Numbered from the stretch's first letter, positions 49,065 through 58,225 are shown. The stretch: 64,000 bases of DNA from Aromatoleum aromaticum EbN1 (GCF_000025965.1 NC_006513.1:1674001-1738000), one strand, 5' to 3'. Notes: generated by a model not told the origin, from the letters alone. Translations and numbers: made by a program.

Positions 49065-49303
49065 TCCTCGCTCCCGCCAAGCACCCCCACGCCGGCGCGC
49101 ACGCCTTTTGACCTCACGGCGGAAGACTTGTCCCGGCGTCTTGCGATGTTCGTGCCTCGTCCTTCGGACGGACGCAAATCTCGCTTCCGTGCGTTCCGTC
49201 ACGCGCCGCCCGGCGATTATTGAGCGCGGTCAAGACACTCCCAAAATAGCTGACTAGACTGCTCGCCTGTTGCCTCATCCTTTTTCGACCGCGGAAAAAC
49301 TCC

Positions 49304-49426
49304 ATGCTGTTTGCGACCCACAAAAAGGCCTTTCATCTGGCCGAATCCCGGCGGGCAGCACTTGCCGAGGAGAACGTCCGCCTGCAGGCGCGCCTCGTGG
49401 CGGTTGAAACGGCCGCGCACGGATGA
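49304..49426 (+). CDS. 40-codon ORF overlapping the globin-GGDEF-EAL gene
   Basis: MLFATHKKAFHLAESRRAAL then AEENVRLQARLV: a short helix with coiled-coil character. Its TGA overlaps the next ATG as ATGA, so it could couple translation of the downstream sensor or be a regulatory leader peptide. The ribosome site is weak. It could also be a chance frame. Confidence 0.35.
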   Translation: MLFATHKKAFHLAESRRAALAEENVRLQARLVAVETAAHG

Positions 49427-51609
49427 TGGAGAATACCGCCCACGAACTGGGGCTCGACGCCGCCGAGATCGCCGAACGCAAGCGTTTCCTCGATTTCGGC
49501 GAAGAGGACGTCGTGCGCCTGCGCGCGATGGACGCGGGCGTCGCCGAAGCGCGCAGCGGATTCGCCGACGCCTTCTACGACTACCTGCGGAGTTATGCGC
49601 CGCTCGCGGCACTGCTCCACGACGAGGACGCGGTGAGCCGGCTCAAGGCCGCGCACGACCGCTATTTCGCCGAGCTGACCGAGGGCGAATACGGCTTCGA
49701 CTACGTTCAGCGGCGCCTCAAGGTCGGACTTGTGCATGCGCAGATCGGCCTCGAACCGAAATGGTACGTCGGGGCTTTCCGCAAGTACCTCGCTGACATG
49801 CTGCCGGCGCTGTGGGACCAGACCGGCGGCGAGCGCGACCGGTTTCTCGCCGCCTGCGATTCGCTGCTCAAGGTCGTCGTGTTCGACCTGTGCCTGACGC
49901 TCGACACCTATATCCATGCCGACAAGCGCAGCATCGCGCTGCGCGACCGCGCGATCGAATCCAGCGTCAACGGCGTGTTCATCGCCGACGCCAGCTGCGC
50001 CGACTACCCGCTGATCTACGTGAATCCGGCGTTCGAGCGCATCCTCGGCTTCGCTCCCGGCAGCGCCTTGGGCAGGGCCTGCATCTGCCGCGACGGCGTG
50101 CCCGGTGAAGTGTGCAATGGGTACACCGACATCTGCCAGGCGATCAGCCGCGGCACCGAAGGCTACACCGTGCTGAACCTGGAACGGGAGAACGGCGCGC
50201 AGCAATCGGTCGAACTGTTTCTCGCGCCGGTCGAGAACGAATCCGGCGATGTGACGCATTTCATCGGCGTGCTGAACGACGTCACCGCCCGTACCCACGC
50301 CGAAAAACGCCTGATTCATCAGGCGAGCCACGACGCCCTCACCGGGCTGCCCAACCGCAACCTGCTCAACGACCGCATCACCCACGCGATCGCCCGCAGC
50401 CGCGGGCGGCTGACCGCGGTGATGTTCCTCGACCTCGACCGCTTCAAACTGGTGAACGACAGTTACGGCCACGCCGTCGGCGATGCCCTGATCCGTGAAG
50501 TCGCGAACCGTGTGTCGGCGTGCCTGCGGGCCGGCGATACCGTCGCGCGGCTCGGTGGCGACGAGTTCGTGGTCCTGCTGGAAGACCTCGCCAGCATCGA
50601 GGACGCGGCACGCCTCGCAGCCAAGCTGCGTGACCGACTGTCCGAAAGCGTGCGTATCGGCTCCCTCGAACTGCCGCTGTCGGCAAGCATCGGCGTCGCG
50701 CTGGCACCGCGCGACGGGCGCGACCCGGAGATGCTGCTCAAGAACGCCGACATCGCGATGTACCGCGCGAAGGAACGCGGCCGCAACAACTACTGCTTCT
50801 ACGGGCCGGAGATGGACCACCACGCCCGGCGCCGGCTGACCGTCGAAAGCGAACTGCGCCGTGCGCTCGCCGGCGGCGAACTGGAAGCCCATTACCAGCC
50901 GCAGGTGGACCTCGCGACGGGCGCGCTGACCGGCGCCGAAGCGCTGGTGCGCTGGCGCCATCCCGAGCGCTGCCTGCTGCTGCCGGGCGAGTTCATCGCG
51001 GTGGCCGAGGAGACCGGCCTGATCGTGCCGCTCGGCGAGCAAGTTCTGCGCGCCGCGTGCCGGCAGAGCACGCGGTGGCGCGAAGCGGGGCGGCCGGACC
51101 TGAAGGTGGCGGTGAATCTGTCGGGACACCAGTTCCGCCAGCACGATCTCGTCGAACAGGTCTGCGACATCCTCGCCGAGACCGGCGCCCACGCCGCACA
51201 GCTCGAACTGGAGATCACCGAGAGCGTCGCGATGGCCGATGCGGACGGCAGCGTCGCGACCCTCGCCGGCCTGCGCCGCCAGGGCATCGCGCTGGCGATC
51301 GACGATTTCGGCACCGGTTATTCATCGCTGTCCTATCTCAAGCGCTTCCCGATCGACACGCTGAAGATCGACCGTTCATTCATTCAGGGTATTCCGGCGG
51401 ATGGCGACGACACCGCGATCGTCCAGGCGATCATCGCGATGGCGCGCAGCCTGCGCCTGTCGCTGCTCGCCGAGGGCGTCGAAACTCCGGCACAGCGCGA
51501 ATTCCTCGTCGCCCAGGGCTGCAGGTCGGGGCAGGGTTTCCTGTTCGGACGGGCGATGCCGGCGGAAGACTTTCACCACATCATCGCGCGCGCGGCCGCC
51601 GCCGGATGA
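49423..51609 (+). CDS. globin-PAS-GGDEF-EAL signalling protein
   Basis: A 728-residue cytoplasmic protein. Residues about 15-170 are a globin-coupled sensor domain with the proximal heme histidine likely His105 in GLVHAQIGLEPKW. A PAS domain (about 180-290) carries four cysteines (ACICRDGVPGEVCNGYTDIC). The GGDEF domain keeps RLGGDEF (near 378-382) and the EAL domain keeps GAEALVRWRHP (near 504) with IDDFGTGYSSLSYLKRFP. Both cyclic-di-GMP synthesis and breakdown motifs are intact. It would link oxygen (or NO) to cyclic-di-GMP level. Confidence 0.9.
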   Translation: MMENTAHELGLDAAEIAERKRFLDFGEEDVVRLRAMDAGVAEARSGFADAFYDYLRSYAPLAALLHDEDAVSRLKAAHDRYFAELTEGEYGFDYVQRRLKVGLVHAQIGLEPKWYVGAFRKYLADMLPALWDQTGGERDRFLAACDSLLKVVVFDLCLTLDTYIHADKRSIALRDRAIESSVNGVFIADASCADYPLIYVNPAFERILGFAPGSALGRACICRDGVPGEVCNGYTDICQAISRGTEGYTVLNLERENGAQQSVELFLAPVENESGDVTHFIGVLNDVTARTHAEKRLIHQASHDALTGLPNRNLLNDRITHAIARSRGRLTAVMFLDLDRFKLVNDSYGHAVGDALIREVANRVSACLRAGDTVARLGGDEFVVLLEDLASIEDAARLAAKLRDRLSESVRIGSLELPLSASIGVALAPRDGRDPEMLLKNADIAMYRAKERGRNNYCFYGPEMDHHARRRLTVESELRRALAGGELEAHYQPQVDLATGALTGAEALVRWRHPERCLLLPGEFIAVAEETGLIVPLGEQVLRAACRQSTRWREAGRPDLKVAVNLSGHQFRQHDLVEQVCDILAETGAHAAQLELEITESVAMADADGSVATLAGLRRQGIALAIDDFGTGYSSLSYLKRFPIDTLKIDRSFIQGIPADGDDTAIVQAIIAMARSLRLSLLAEGVETPAQREFLVAQGCRSGQGFLFGRAMPAEDFHHIIARAAAAG

Positions 51610-51778
51610 CGCGCAGCCGCTGAGCGTCTGCGGGCGCGCGTCACGGCCGACGCAACCCTCCGGCTGCGCCACACTGCCGGCCCGCGGGCGATCGCCGTCA
51701 CCTCGTGGGCCCGGTTCGGAGATAATCGCGAAAACGGCGTTTATCACCGTACCGCCACGGGCTTCACTGGAGAACATC

Positions 51779-53311
51779 ATGGCATCACCGCACGAAACCG
51801 CCAGCATGGCGTTGTTCTGCGACTTCGAGAACGTCGCGCTCGGGGTGCGCGACGCCAATTACGAGAAGTTCGACATCAAGCGCGTGCTCGAGCGCCTGCT
51901 GCTCAAGGGCAGCATCGTCGTCAAGAAGGCGTATTGCGACTGGGACCGCTACAAGGGCTTCAAGGCGACGATGCACGAGGCGAACTTCGAGCTGATCGAG
52001 ATCCCGCACGTGCGCCAGTCGGGCAAGAACTCGGCCGACATCCGGCTCGTCGTCGATGCGCTCGACCTGTGCTACACGAAATCCCACGTCAATACCTTCG
52101 TCATCATCAGCGGCGACTCCGACTTCTCGCCGCTGGTATCGAAGCTGCGTGAGAACGCGAAACAGGTGATCGGCGTCGGCGTCAAGCAATCGACGTCGGA
52201 CCTCTTGATCGCGAACTGCGACGAATTCATCTTCTACGACGATCTGGTGCGCGAGAGCCAGCGTGCGGCGGCCAAGCGCGACACGCGGGAAGCGCAGCCG
52301 GCGGCGAAGCGCTCGCCTGACGAGGAAAAAGGCCGCAAGGAAGAGCAGGAAGCACGCAAGACACAGGCGATCGAACTCGCCGTCGACACCTTCGACGCGC
52401 TCGTCGCCGAACGCGGCGACAGCGGCAAGATCTGGGCGTCGATGCTCAAGGAAGCAATCAAGCGCCGCAAACCCGGCTTCAACGAGTCGTACTACGGCTT
52501 CCGCGCGTTCGGCAACCTGCTCGAAGAAGCGCAGGCGCGCGGCCTGCTCGAATTCGGCCGCGACGAGAAGTCCGGCGCCTACGTCTATCGCAGCAACGGG
52601 GCCGCTGCAGCCCATGAGGCGGGAGCGGAGCCCGCGCCGGTCGTCGTCGAGGTCGTCCCCGAGGCGCGCGCCCCGGCGAGCGCGGGCAGACACGAGTCGC
52701 GACGCGGGCGGGGAGGCCGCAAGCCGGCCGCCACCGCATCGCCCGAAGTGCCGGTCTCGCCCGACGTCGTCGCCGAACCCGCCGTCGCCGAAGCGCCCGC
52801 CGTTGAGCCCCCCTCCGTCGCGGAGCCGGCCGTCCAGCACGAGCCGCGGCGCCGGACGCGCAGCGGTCGCAAGCCAGCCGTAAAGCCAGCGGCGGCGCCG
52901 GCCTTGGCGCAGGAGGCCGCAGAGCCGGAAACGCCTCCGGCGCCGGTGCAGGCACAGCCGTTCGCCGCGCAGCCGCCGCTCATCGTAGCCGAAGAACCTG
53001 CGACGATCCCGGCGCAGGAATTGACCGAATCGGCTATCGCGGATGAAACCCCGGTGCAGGTGGAAGCGCATCGCGAGCCGGAAGCACGGCGCAAGGGACG
53101 CGGCCCGCGCAAGCCTGCAGCAAAGAAGACCGAAGCGCTCGTGCCGCCGATCGCCGAAGCCCCTACGGAAGCTGGCGTGCCGATCGAAAGCCCGCTCCCC
53201 GCGGAATCGCATGCTCCCGCAGCGACGACCGAAACGGTCGTCAAGGCGGCGCGCAAGCCCGCTTCGCGCAGTCGCCGTCCGCGCAAACAGGAAGTCACCG
53301 ACGCCGAATAA
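51779..53311 (+). CDS. NYN-domain (DUF88/LabA-like) protein with OST-HTH and long disordered tail
   Basis: The ATG at 51779 follows GGAGAACATC and gives 510 residues; the frame opens earlier inside the previous gene. Residues 10-160 are a NYN (PIN-like) nuclease domain with acidic residues at ALFCDFENVALG, SADIRLVVDALDL and IISGDSDFSPLV. An OST-HTH/LOTUS-like domain (GDSGKIWASMLKEAIKRRKPGFNESYYGF) follows near 215-270. The last 220 residues are Ala/Pro/Val/Glu-rich with repeated RR.GRGGRKP / RKPA blocks. It is probably an RNA-binding or RNA-cutting protein. Confidence 0.85.
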   Translation: MASPHETASMALFCDFENVALGVRDANYEKFDIKRVLERLLLKGSIVVKKAYCDWDRYKGFKATMHEANFELIEIPHVRQSGKNSADIRLVVDALDLCYTKSHVNTFVIISGDSDFSPLVSKLRENAKQVIGVGVKQSTSDLLIANCDEFIFYDDLVRESQRAAAKRDTREAQPAAKRSPDEEKGRKEEQEARKTQAIELAVDTFDALVAERGDSGKIWASMLKEAIKRRKPGFNESYYGFRAFGNLLEEAQARGLLEFGRDEKSGAYVYRSNGAAAAHEAGAEPAPVVVEVVPEARAPASAGRHESRRGRGGRKPAATASPEVPVSPDVVAEPAVAEAPAVEPPSVAEPAVQHEPRRRTRSGRKPAVKPAAAPALAQEAAEPETPPAPVQAQPFAAQPPLIVAEEPATIPAQELTESAIADETPVQVEAHREPEARRKGRGPRKPAAKKTEALVPPIAEAPTEAGVPIESPLPAESHAPAATTETVVKAARKPASRSRRPRKQEVTDAE

Positions 53312-53444
53312 GCACCTGGCCGGAGCGCGTCAGCGGCGGCGCGCCGGGCGGGTGAACATCCTGCCGGCTCACGCACCGCACGCTGCCATTCGCGAGTCGG
53401 CCCATTGCCGGCATGGGCCGGGCTTGCGAGCGCCCGGTTGTCGA

Positions 53445-54812
53445 TTACACCGAACGTCCCGGCTCCGGCGCCGCTTTGCCGGCCGGATGGGCGAGGAAAA
53501 AGCGCAGCATTTCCTTCGCCGCGTCCGGACCCTGCGGGTCGGTGTAGGAACCGCGGGAGCTGCCGCCGGACCACGCGTGGCCGGCGCCATGCACCGTCCA
53601 TTGCTCGACGTGCGGCGAGCCGTTCGGGTGGTGGTATGTGGTCCGGGTGTAGGCGCGCCCGTTCGGCACCTGGCCCCGTTCGATGCTCGCACGCGGCTTC
53701 GACCCCACGCCGATTGATCCGGTGCGCACCCCCGCGGGCGCAAACTGCACGATCACCTGCTCGCCGTTGCGCGGATGGACCGTCGTGTCGCGGTCGCCGT
53801 GGAAGACGATGACCGGCACCGGGTGAGGCATTTCCCGGCTCGTCCCGGCGCCCGTCGCCCGGATACCGGCCGCGCGCGCGCTTCCCTGCTGCATCGCGGC
53901 GAGCGCCGACGGCAGATCGTGCGCGGCCGCATGCGGCAGGCCCGAATGGATGCCGGCAGCGGCGTAGAGATCCGGGTAGGTCGCCGCCATCGTCGTCGCC
54001 ATCGCGCCGCCCGCCGACAGGCCTGCGATGTAGATGCGTTGCCGATCGACGTTGTAGCTTGCGGCGATTTCGCGCGTCATCCCGGCGATCAGCGACGGCT
54101 CGCCCTGCCCCGCGCGCTGGTCCGAAGGCTTGAACCAGTTCCAGCATTTCGACCCGTTCGCCCCCGCCGATTGCGCCGGATAGAGCACGAGGCAAGGCTC
54201 CTGCTCGGCCAGCTCGTTCATGCGCGTGCCGGCGGCAAAATCGTCCGGGTTCTGCGTGCAGCCATGCAGCATGACGACCAGCGGCACCGGCTCGCCGCCA
54301 TAGTTGCTCGGCACATACAGCTTGTAGCAGCGCGTGCCGGCGGCGTTCGTGTAGGAGCCGCTGATGAAGCGCGCGCCGTCCGGCACGGTTTCGGGCGCGG
54401 CGCCGGGGACGATCGGCTCGAACGCCGGGACCGCGCCGCGAAACTTGAACAGTTTGTCGCGCAGCGCAGCGCCCAGGCGCGAAGCCAGCGGCGAGACAAC
54501 AGCTTCTGCCGCCGGCGCGCCGGCTTTGGCGGTCGTGTCGGCATGATCCCGCTGCGCGGGCTGCGGCTCGGGGTCGGCGACGAACGGGCCGATGTCGATG
54601 ACGCGGCAGCTGCCTTCGAGCGGCGGCTCCGCTGCCCGGTCCGCGGCCGGCGTATCGGGGGCTGCCGCATCGGCGGCAGGCGGCGGCGCGAACCGCCCGC
54701 CGAGGGCGCGCTGGATCAGCGCGGTCGCTTCGAGCAGCTGACCGGCACGCGTCAGCCGCGTGGCTTCGAGCAGATCGGGGTTGAGCAGATTCGGGTTCAG
54801 TCGGGCATTCAT
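53445..54812 (-). CDS. PHB-depolymerase-family esterase
   Basis: A 455-residue esterase of the PHB depolymerase/LpqC family. I chose the ATG at 54812, after AAGGAGATTC; a GTG at 54848 would overlap the preceding gene by four bases. Residues about 1-130 are a helical, Pro/Ala-rich lead-in without a signal peptide. The catalytic domain shows HGCTQNPDDFAAGTRMNELA (oxyanion region), the nucleophile in IAGLSAGGAMATTMA, the acid in FHGDRDTTVHP and the histidine in GAGHAWSGG. Without a signal it may act on intracellular polyhydroxyalkanoate or an ester; substrate unproven. Confidence 0.83.
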   Translation of the reverse strand: MNARLNPNLLNPDLLEATRLTRAGQLLEATALIQRALGGRFAPPPAADAAAPDTPAADRAAEPPLEGSCRVIDIGPFVADPEPQPAQRDHADTTAKAGAPAAEAVVSPLASRLGAALRDKLFKFRGAVPAFEPIVPGAAPETVPDGARFISGSYTNAAGTRCYKLYVPSNYGGEPVPLVVMLHGCTQNPDDFAAGTRMNELAEQEPCLVLYPAQSAGANGSKCWNWFKPSDQRAGQGEPSLIAGMTREIAASYNVDRQRIYIAGLSAGGAMATTMAATYPDLYAAAGIHSGLPHAAAHDLPSALAAMQQGSARAAGIRATGAGTSREMPHPVPVIVFHGDRDTTVHPRNGEQVIVQFAPAGVRTGSIGVGSKPRASIERGQVPNGRAYTRTTYHHPNGSPHVEQWTVHGAGHAWSGGSSRGSYTDPQGPDAAKEMLRFFLAHPAGKAAPEPGRSV

Positions 54813-54844
54813 GGATTGAATCTCCTTGCGGACCGCAAAAGCGG

Positions 54845-55261
54845 TCACCTGATTCGGCCCGCCAGCGCGGCCTTGACCGCTGCGCTGGCATGCAGTGCGC
54901 CGAGCACGACGATCGATTCGATCGTCGCGAGCGCGAGTTCGGGCGGCACGTCGGCGGCGATGCTCGCCAGCCCCAGCACCTGGATGTCGAGCCGCTCGCC
55001 GGCGGCCTGCACCGCTTCGAGATCGCGGCGCGTGTAGTGCTGCAGGCCGAGGACGAAGGCCTTGCGGGCGACGGTGGTGCGGATCACTTCGTTGTGCGTG
55101 ACGAGCTGGTTGCGGATCGCCGTGCGGATGAAGTCGGTGCGGTTCGAATAAAAGCCCTCCTGTACCAGCAGATCGATCTGCCCGAGGTCGATGACGCCAA
55201 GATTGATGGTGATCTTCTCGGTCGTCTCTCCCGCTTTCGGGCGCAGCTCATGTACGCTCAT
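54845..55261 (-). CDS. CopG-family (ribbon-helix-helix) regulator
   Basis: About 138 residues from the ATG at 55261 (GGAGATGGTA before it); a longer frame starts at 55282. The ribbon-helix-helix (KITINLGVIDLGQIDLLVQE then GFYSNRTDFIRTAIRNQL) makes a DNA-binding dimer. The C-terminal part (LDIQVLGLASIAADVPPELA) may be a ligand or oligomer domain. It directly precedes the esterase gene, so it probably regulates that unit. A perfect 16-bp palindrome lies 14 bases before the start codon. Confidence 0.82.
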   Translation of the reverse strand: MSVHELRPKAGETTEKITINLGVIDLGQIDLLVQEGFYSNRTDFIRTAIRNQLVTHNEVIRTTVARKAFVLGLQHYTRRDLEAVQAAGERLDIQVLGLASIAADVPPELALATIESIVVLGALHASAAVKAALAGRIR

Positions 55262-55274
55262 TACCATCTCCTCT

Positions 55275-55290
55275 CCATCCATATGGATGG
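55275..55290. promoter_or_regulatory. 16-bp palindrome, candidate CopG operator
   Basis: CCATCCATATGGATGG is fully self-complementary and sits just upstream of the CopG-type gene, where an autoregulatory operator would be expected. The remaining sequence to 55495 has no gene I can support. Confidence 0.55.
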
Positions 55291-55495
55291 TATTGTGGTC
55301 TTCAAGGAAGGGAAGTCAAGGGATTTTTCGAACTGCAGCAAAGACAGCGCGGCGGCCATCGACCGGAGCGCGCCGGGGCTGCAGGAGTTGCGGGAAGGGG
55401 AGAACAGGGGCGGAGAATGCGGGATACGCCGGCACGGCCGCCCCCGCGGGCACCGGCGGCTGATGGACGACGGTGGGTATGCCGCGGCGGCGGGT

Positions 55496-56245
55496 TCAGC
55501 CTTGCCGGCTTTCAGTCATGCGTCCGCAGTAGGCCTGGAGTTCGTCGGGCAGCCCCTGCGGACAGACGCCGCATTCGCGGTTGCCGGGCACTGCGTAGTC
55601 GATGAATTTCGGGTAGGGCAGTTTCAGTTCGGCCATGATGCGGCGGAACTCGTCGAGGGTGCGCTCGCCGCCGAGGCGCGGGTTGCGCGCGCGTTCCTGC
55701 GCGATCGACGACACCCGGCGCCCCTGGTAGTCGTGCGCCGGATAGACGAGGTGCTCGTCGGGCAGCGTGAAAAGCTTCTCGCGCACGCTGCGGTACAGCG
55801 CCGCGGCGTCGCCGCTCTGGAAATCGGTGCGGCCGCAGCCGTCGATCAGCAGCGCATCGCCGGTAAACACCCGGTCGCCACACACATAGGCGAAATGCCC
55901 GTCAGTGTGGCCGGGGGTGTGCAGCGGCGCAAGCCGGACGCTGCCGACTGCGACCGGCCGGCTCTCGTCGACGGGTACATCGACGCACGGCAGCCGGTCG
56001 ATCGCGGGCGCGGCGATGCGGCTGCCGACGCGCTCTTTCAGGTGGCGCGCCGCCGTGATGTGGTCCGCATGGATATGCGTGTCGAGCGTGATTTCGAGCC
56101 TCAGCCGCAGCGCGGCGATCAGCGCGAGGTCGCGCTCGATCGCGTTGACGACCGGGTCGATCAGCACGGCCGCGCCGGTATCCTCGCAGCCGAGCAGGTA
56201 AGTGTAGGTGCTCGACAGCGGTTCGAAGAGCTGCCGGAAGATCAT
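55496..56245 (-). CDS. ETHE1-like persulfide dioxygenase (metallo-beta-lactamase fold)
   Basis: A 249-residue iron enzyme that oxidises glutathione persulfide to sulfite. The metal motif is DTHIHADHITAARHL, followed by HTPGHTDGHFAYV, TGDALLIDGCGRTDFQSGD and VYPAHDYQGR, the ETHE1-type set. The ATG at 56245 gives the family N-terminus MIFRQLFEPLSSTYTYLLG. No rhodanese or sulfide oxidase gene is adjacent. It is divergent from nothing nearby; parB follows downstream. Confidence 0.88.
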   Translation of the reverse strand: MIFRQLFEPLSSTYTYLLGCEDTGAAVLIDPVVNAIERDLALIAALRLRLEITLDTHIHADHITAARHLKERVGSRIAAPAIDRLPCVDVPVDESRPVAVGSVRLAPLHTPGHTDGHFAYVCGDRVFTGDALLIDGCGRTDFQSGDAAALYRSVREKLFTLPDEHLVYPAHDYQGRRVSSIAQERARNPRLGGERTLDEFRRIMAELKLPYPKFIDYAVPGNRECGVCPQGLPDELQAYCGRMTESRQG

Positions 56246-56388
56246 CGCCGTCCTCCCTGCCGATCGAAGCGTCCCCGTCCGCCGCTTCGGGGTGCGAGCC
56301 GTGCCCCTGTCATTCTGGTACACACCGCAAGCAAGTCAATGCGAAGCCGTCTCGCTGCGCCTCCGACCCCGACCGGCCGGTCGATCGC

Positions 56389-57264
56389 CTACCCCCCTCT
56401 CTTCGACGTGCCGAGGCTCTCGAGCAGTCCGTCGAGCTGGTCGAGGCTGCCGAAACGGATCGTCACTTCGCCGGCGCCTTTTTTGTTCGCCTTGATCCTG
56501 ACGGTCGCGCCGAGCACGTCGGCGATGTCCTCTTCGATCCGCAGCAGGTCGCGATCGGGCTCGCGTTCGGCCTTCTTCTGCCGCGGATTCAGGCTCTGCT
56601 GCACAAGGCGCTCGGTGTCGCGCACCGACAGCCCGCGCGCCGCGACGTGGTTCGCAAGCTGGATCTGGCCGGCGCCGTCGAGCGGCAGCATCGCCCGCGC
56701 ATGGCCCATGTCGATGTCGCCTGCCATCAGCAGCTCCTGCACCGGGCGGGCGAGATTGAGCAGACGCAGCAGGTTCGACGCCGCCGGTCGCGAACGCCCG
56801 ACCGCATCGGCAGCCTGCTGGTGCGTCATGCCGAACTCGTCGATGAGGCGCTGGATGCCGCCCGCTTCCTCGAGCGGGTTGAGGTCCTCGCGCTGGATGT
56901 TCTCGATCAGCGACATCGCCAGCGCCGCTTCGTCGGGGATCTCGCGCACCAGGCATGGCACATCGGCGAGCTCGGCGATCTGCGCCGCGCGCCAGCGCCG
57001 CTCGCCGGCGATGATCTCGTACGCCGAGCCATTGACCGGCCGCACGAGGATCGGCTGCATCACGCCCTGTGCCTTGATCGACGCCGCGAGCTCCTCGAGC
57101 GAGCCCGGGTCCATGCGCGTGCGTGGCTGGTACTTGCCGGGCCGCAGGTCGCCAACCGGGAGCGCCTGCAGTTCGCCGCGCTCCGCGTCGTCGTCCTGGT
57201 TCCCGGCGAGCAGCGCGTCGAGGCCGCGGCCGAGGCCTTTGAGTTTGGGTCGGGTCATCTTCAA
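56389..57264 (-). CDS. parB: chromosome partitioning protein ParB
   Basis: A CTP-dependent clamp that loads at parS and spreads along DNA. The 291 residues show the N-terminal ParA-interaction stretch (LKGLGRGLDALLAGN), the CTP/DNA-binding core with the GERRWRAAQ box, the helix-turn-helix (TQQAADAVGRSRPAASNLLRLL-like segment) and a C-terminal dimer domain. It follows parA on the same strand, but separated by 1.3 kb. Two parS-like sites are at 13939 and 14741. Confidence 0.95.
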   Translation of the reverse strand: MKMTRPKLKGLGRGLDALLAGNQDDDAERGELQALPVGDLRPGKYQPRTRMDPGSLEELAASIKAQGVMQPILVRPVNGSAYEIIAGERRWRAAQIAELADVPCLVREIPDEAALAMSLIENIQREDLNPLEEAGGIQRLIDEFGMTHQQAADAVGRSRPAASNLLRLLNLARPVQELLMAGDIDMGHARAMLPLDGAGQIQLANHVAARGLSVRDTERLVQQSLNPRQKKAEREPDRDLLRIEEDIADVLGATVRIKANKKGAGEVTIRFGSLDQLDGLLESLGTSKRGG

Positions 57265-57267
57265 ACG

Positions 57268-57514
57268 TCTTTAATGGGCAGGTTGCCGAGTTTTTCCAGT
57301 AACGGAATCAATGCCGGAATCTCGCGGGTCGCGGTGTTCCACAGCAGCGCCGGGGTTTGCGCGGATCATCGCCGGCGCCGAGGTGGAGCCTGCAGAAATG
57401 CCTGCAATTCGTCTTGATCGAGATAGGTTCTTGGCGATCACCACATCGGTTTTGAGAATTCTACCGTGCGGAGCGTTTTCCCAAGTGGTCAGCCCCATGT
57501 GCCGTATCCTCACG
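57268..57514 (-). pseudogene. fragment of a RhuM-like virulence/accessory protein
   Basis: On the minus strand the segment HMGLTTWENAPHGRILKTDV then VIAKN matches the C-terminal motif of RhuM-type proteins (IAKNYLNEDEL). One base change in frame after VIAKN restores YLDQDELQAF. The piece is too short and frame-broken to be a gene. It ends just before parB; another frame here reads ATREIPALIPLLEKLGNLPI. Confidence 0.45.
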
Positions 57515-57731
57515 TCACGTCCCGAGTTTGGCAAACAGATCGTCCAACTGCGGATTGCTGTCAATCAGCAGCAGTTGCTTGACCGTCGCCGCCCTGTTGA
57601 TCTCCAGCCGAGCATAAGGCTCACCTCCGGCCTTTGAAGCCTGCTTGCGGATCATCTGGATACGCCCGAACAACGCCTCGTGGCGTTCGGCGAAACGTGC
57701 CAGGCCGACGGCCTTCTCGAAGTTGTCGCCT
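57515..57731 (-). pseudogene. C-terminal fragment of an unknown accessory protein
   Basis: About 70 codons with clear protein character: FEKAVGLARFAERHEALFGR, RIQMIRKQASKAGGEPYARL and KQLLLIDSNPQLDDLFAKLG. No start codon fits; the N-terminal part would overlap the toxin gene. It looks like the tail left after the gene was truncated by insertion of the toxin-antitoxin unit or a deletion. Confidence 0.5.
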
Positions 57732-58031
57732 TCATGACAAATACCTGTCGATGTCGAGCGCACCATGAAACACCCCGAGTATCTCGACGATTTCCGAGTC
57801 GCTGCGATGCAGATAGGCGACGCGATAGTGGCCGTAGAGAACCATGCGCACTTCACCTTCCGGCACGATGCGCAAGCGCGTGCCGATGTCGGGAAAGGTG
57901 CTCAGCAATTCCGCCTTGGCGACGATGCCGTCGATCACCTTTGCTGCGGCAGAAGGATTATCCGAGGCGATGTAGCGGTGGATATCTTCCAGCCAATCCA
58001 GCGCCTCGGCCGTCCATCTCAATTCCGCCAT
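57732..58031 (-). CDS. RelE/ParE-family toxin
   Basis: A 99-residue small basic-to-neutral protein of the RelE/ParE fold. Markers: ALDWLEDIHRYIASDNPSAA (ParE N-terminal helix with plug), GTRLRIVPEGEVRMVLYGHY (beta strands) and IVEILGVFHGALDIDRYL (C-terminal HxxRD-like end). ParE toxins poison gyrase; RelE toxins cut mRNA. It overlaps the antitoxin gene by 13 bases. Confidence 0.85.
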   Translation of the reverse strand: MAELRWTAEALDWLEDIHRYIASDNPSAAAKVIDGIVAKAELLSTFPDIGTRLRIVPEGEVRMVLYGHYRVAYLHRSDSEIVEILGVFHGALDIDRYLS

Positions 58032-58225
58032 GAACGGATTCTCCGCACGACCTCTTCGTGGCTCACGCTGCGTCCGGCGCGCGCATCGGCCAAGCCGCGC
58101 TCGACCATGCCCTCGAAGGCGAGTTCGCGCATGATCTCATCAAAGCTCGCGTCCTCCGGCTGCGCCTCGATCACCTCGCGCAACAGGCTCTTGGCGCTCG
58201 GTTTTTCATTCACGTGTGCCGTCAT
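58019..58225 (-). CDS. antitoxin of the ParE-type module
   Basis: A 68-residue acidic protein from the ATG at 58225: SLLREVIEAQPEDASFDEIM is helical, and RGLADARAGRSVSHEEVVRR is the GRxxxHEEV motif common in ParE-partner antitoxins. Its start overlaps the stop of the upstream ORF as ATGA, so it is translated as part of a small operon. Confidence 0.8.
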   Translation of the reverse strand: MTAHVNEKPSAKSLLREVIEAQPEDASFDEIMRELAFEGMVERGLADARAGRSVSHEEVVRRIRSWRN

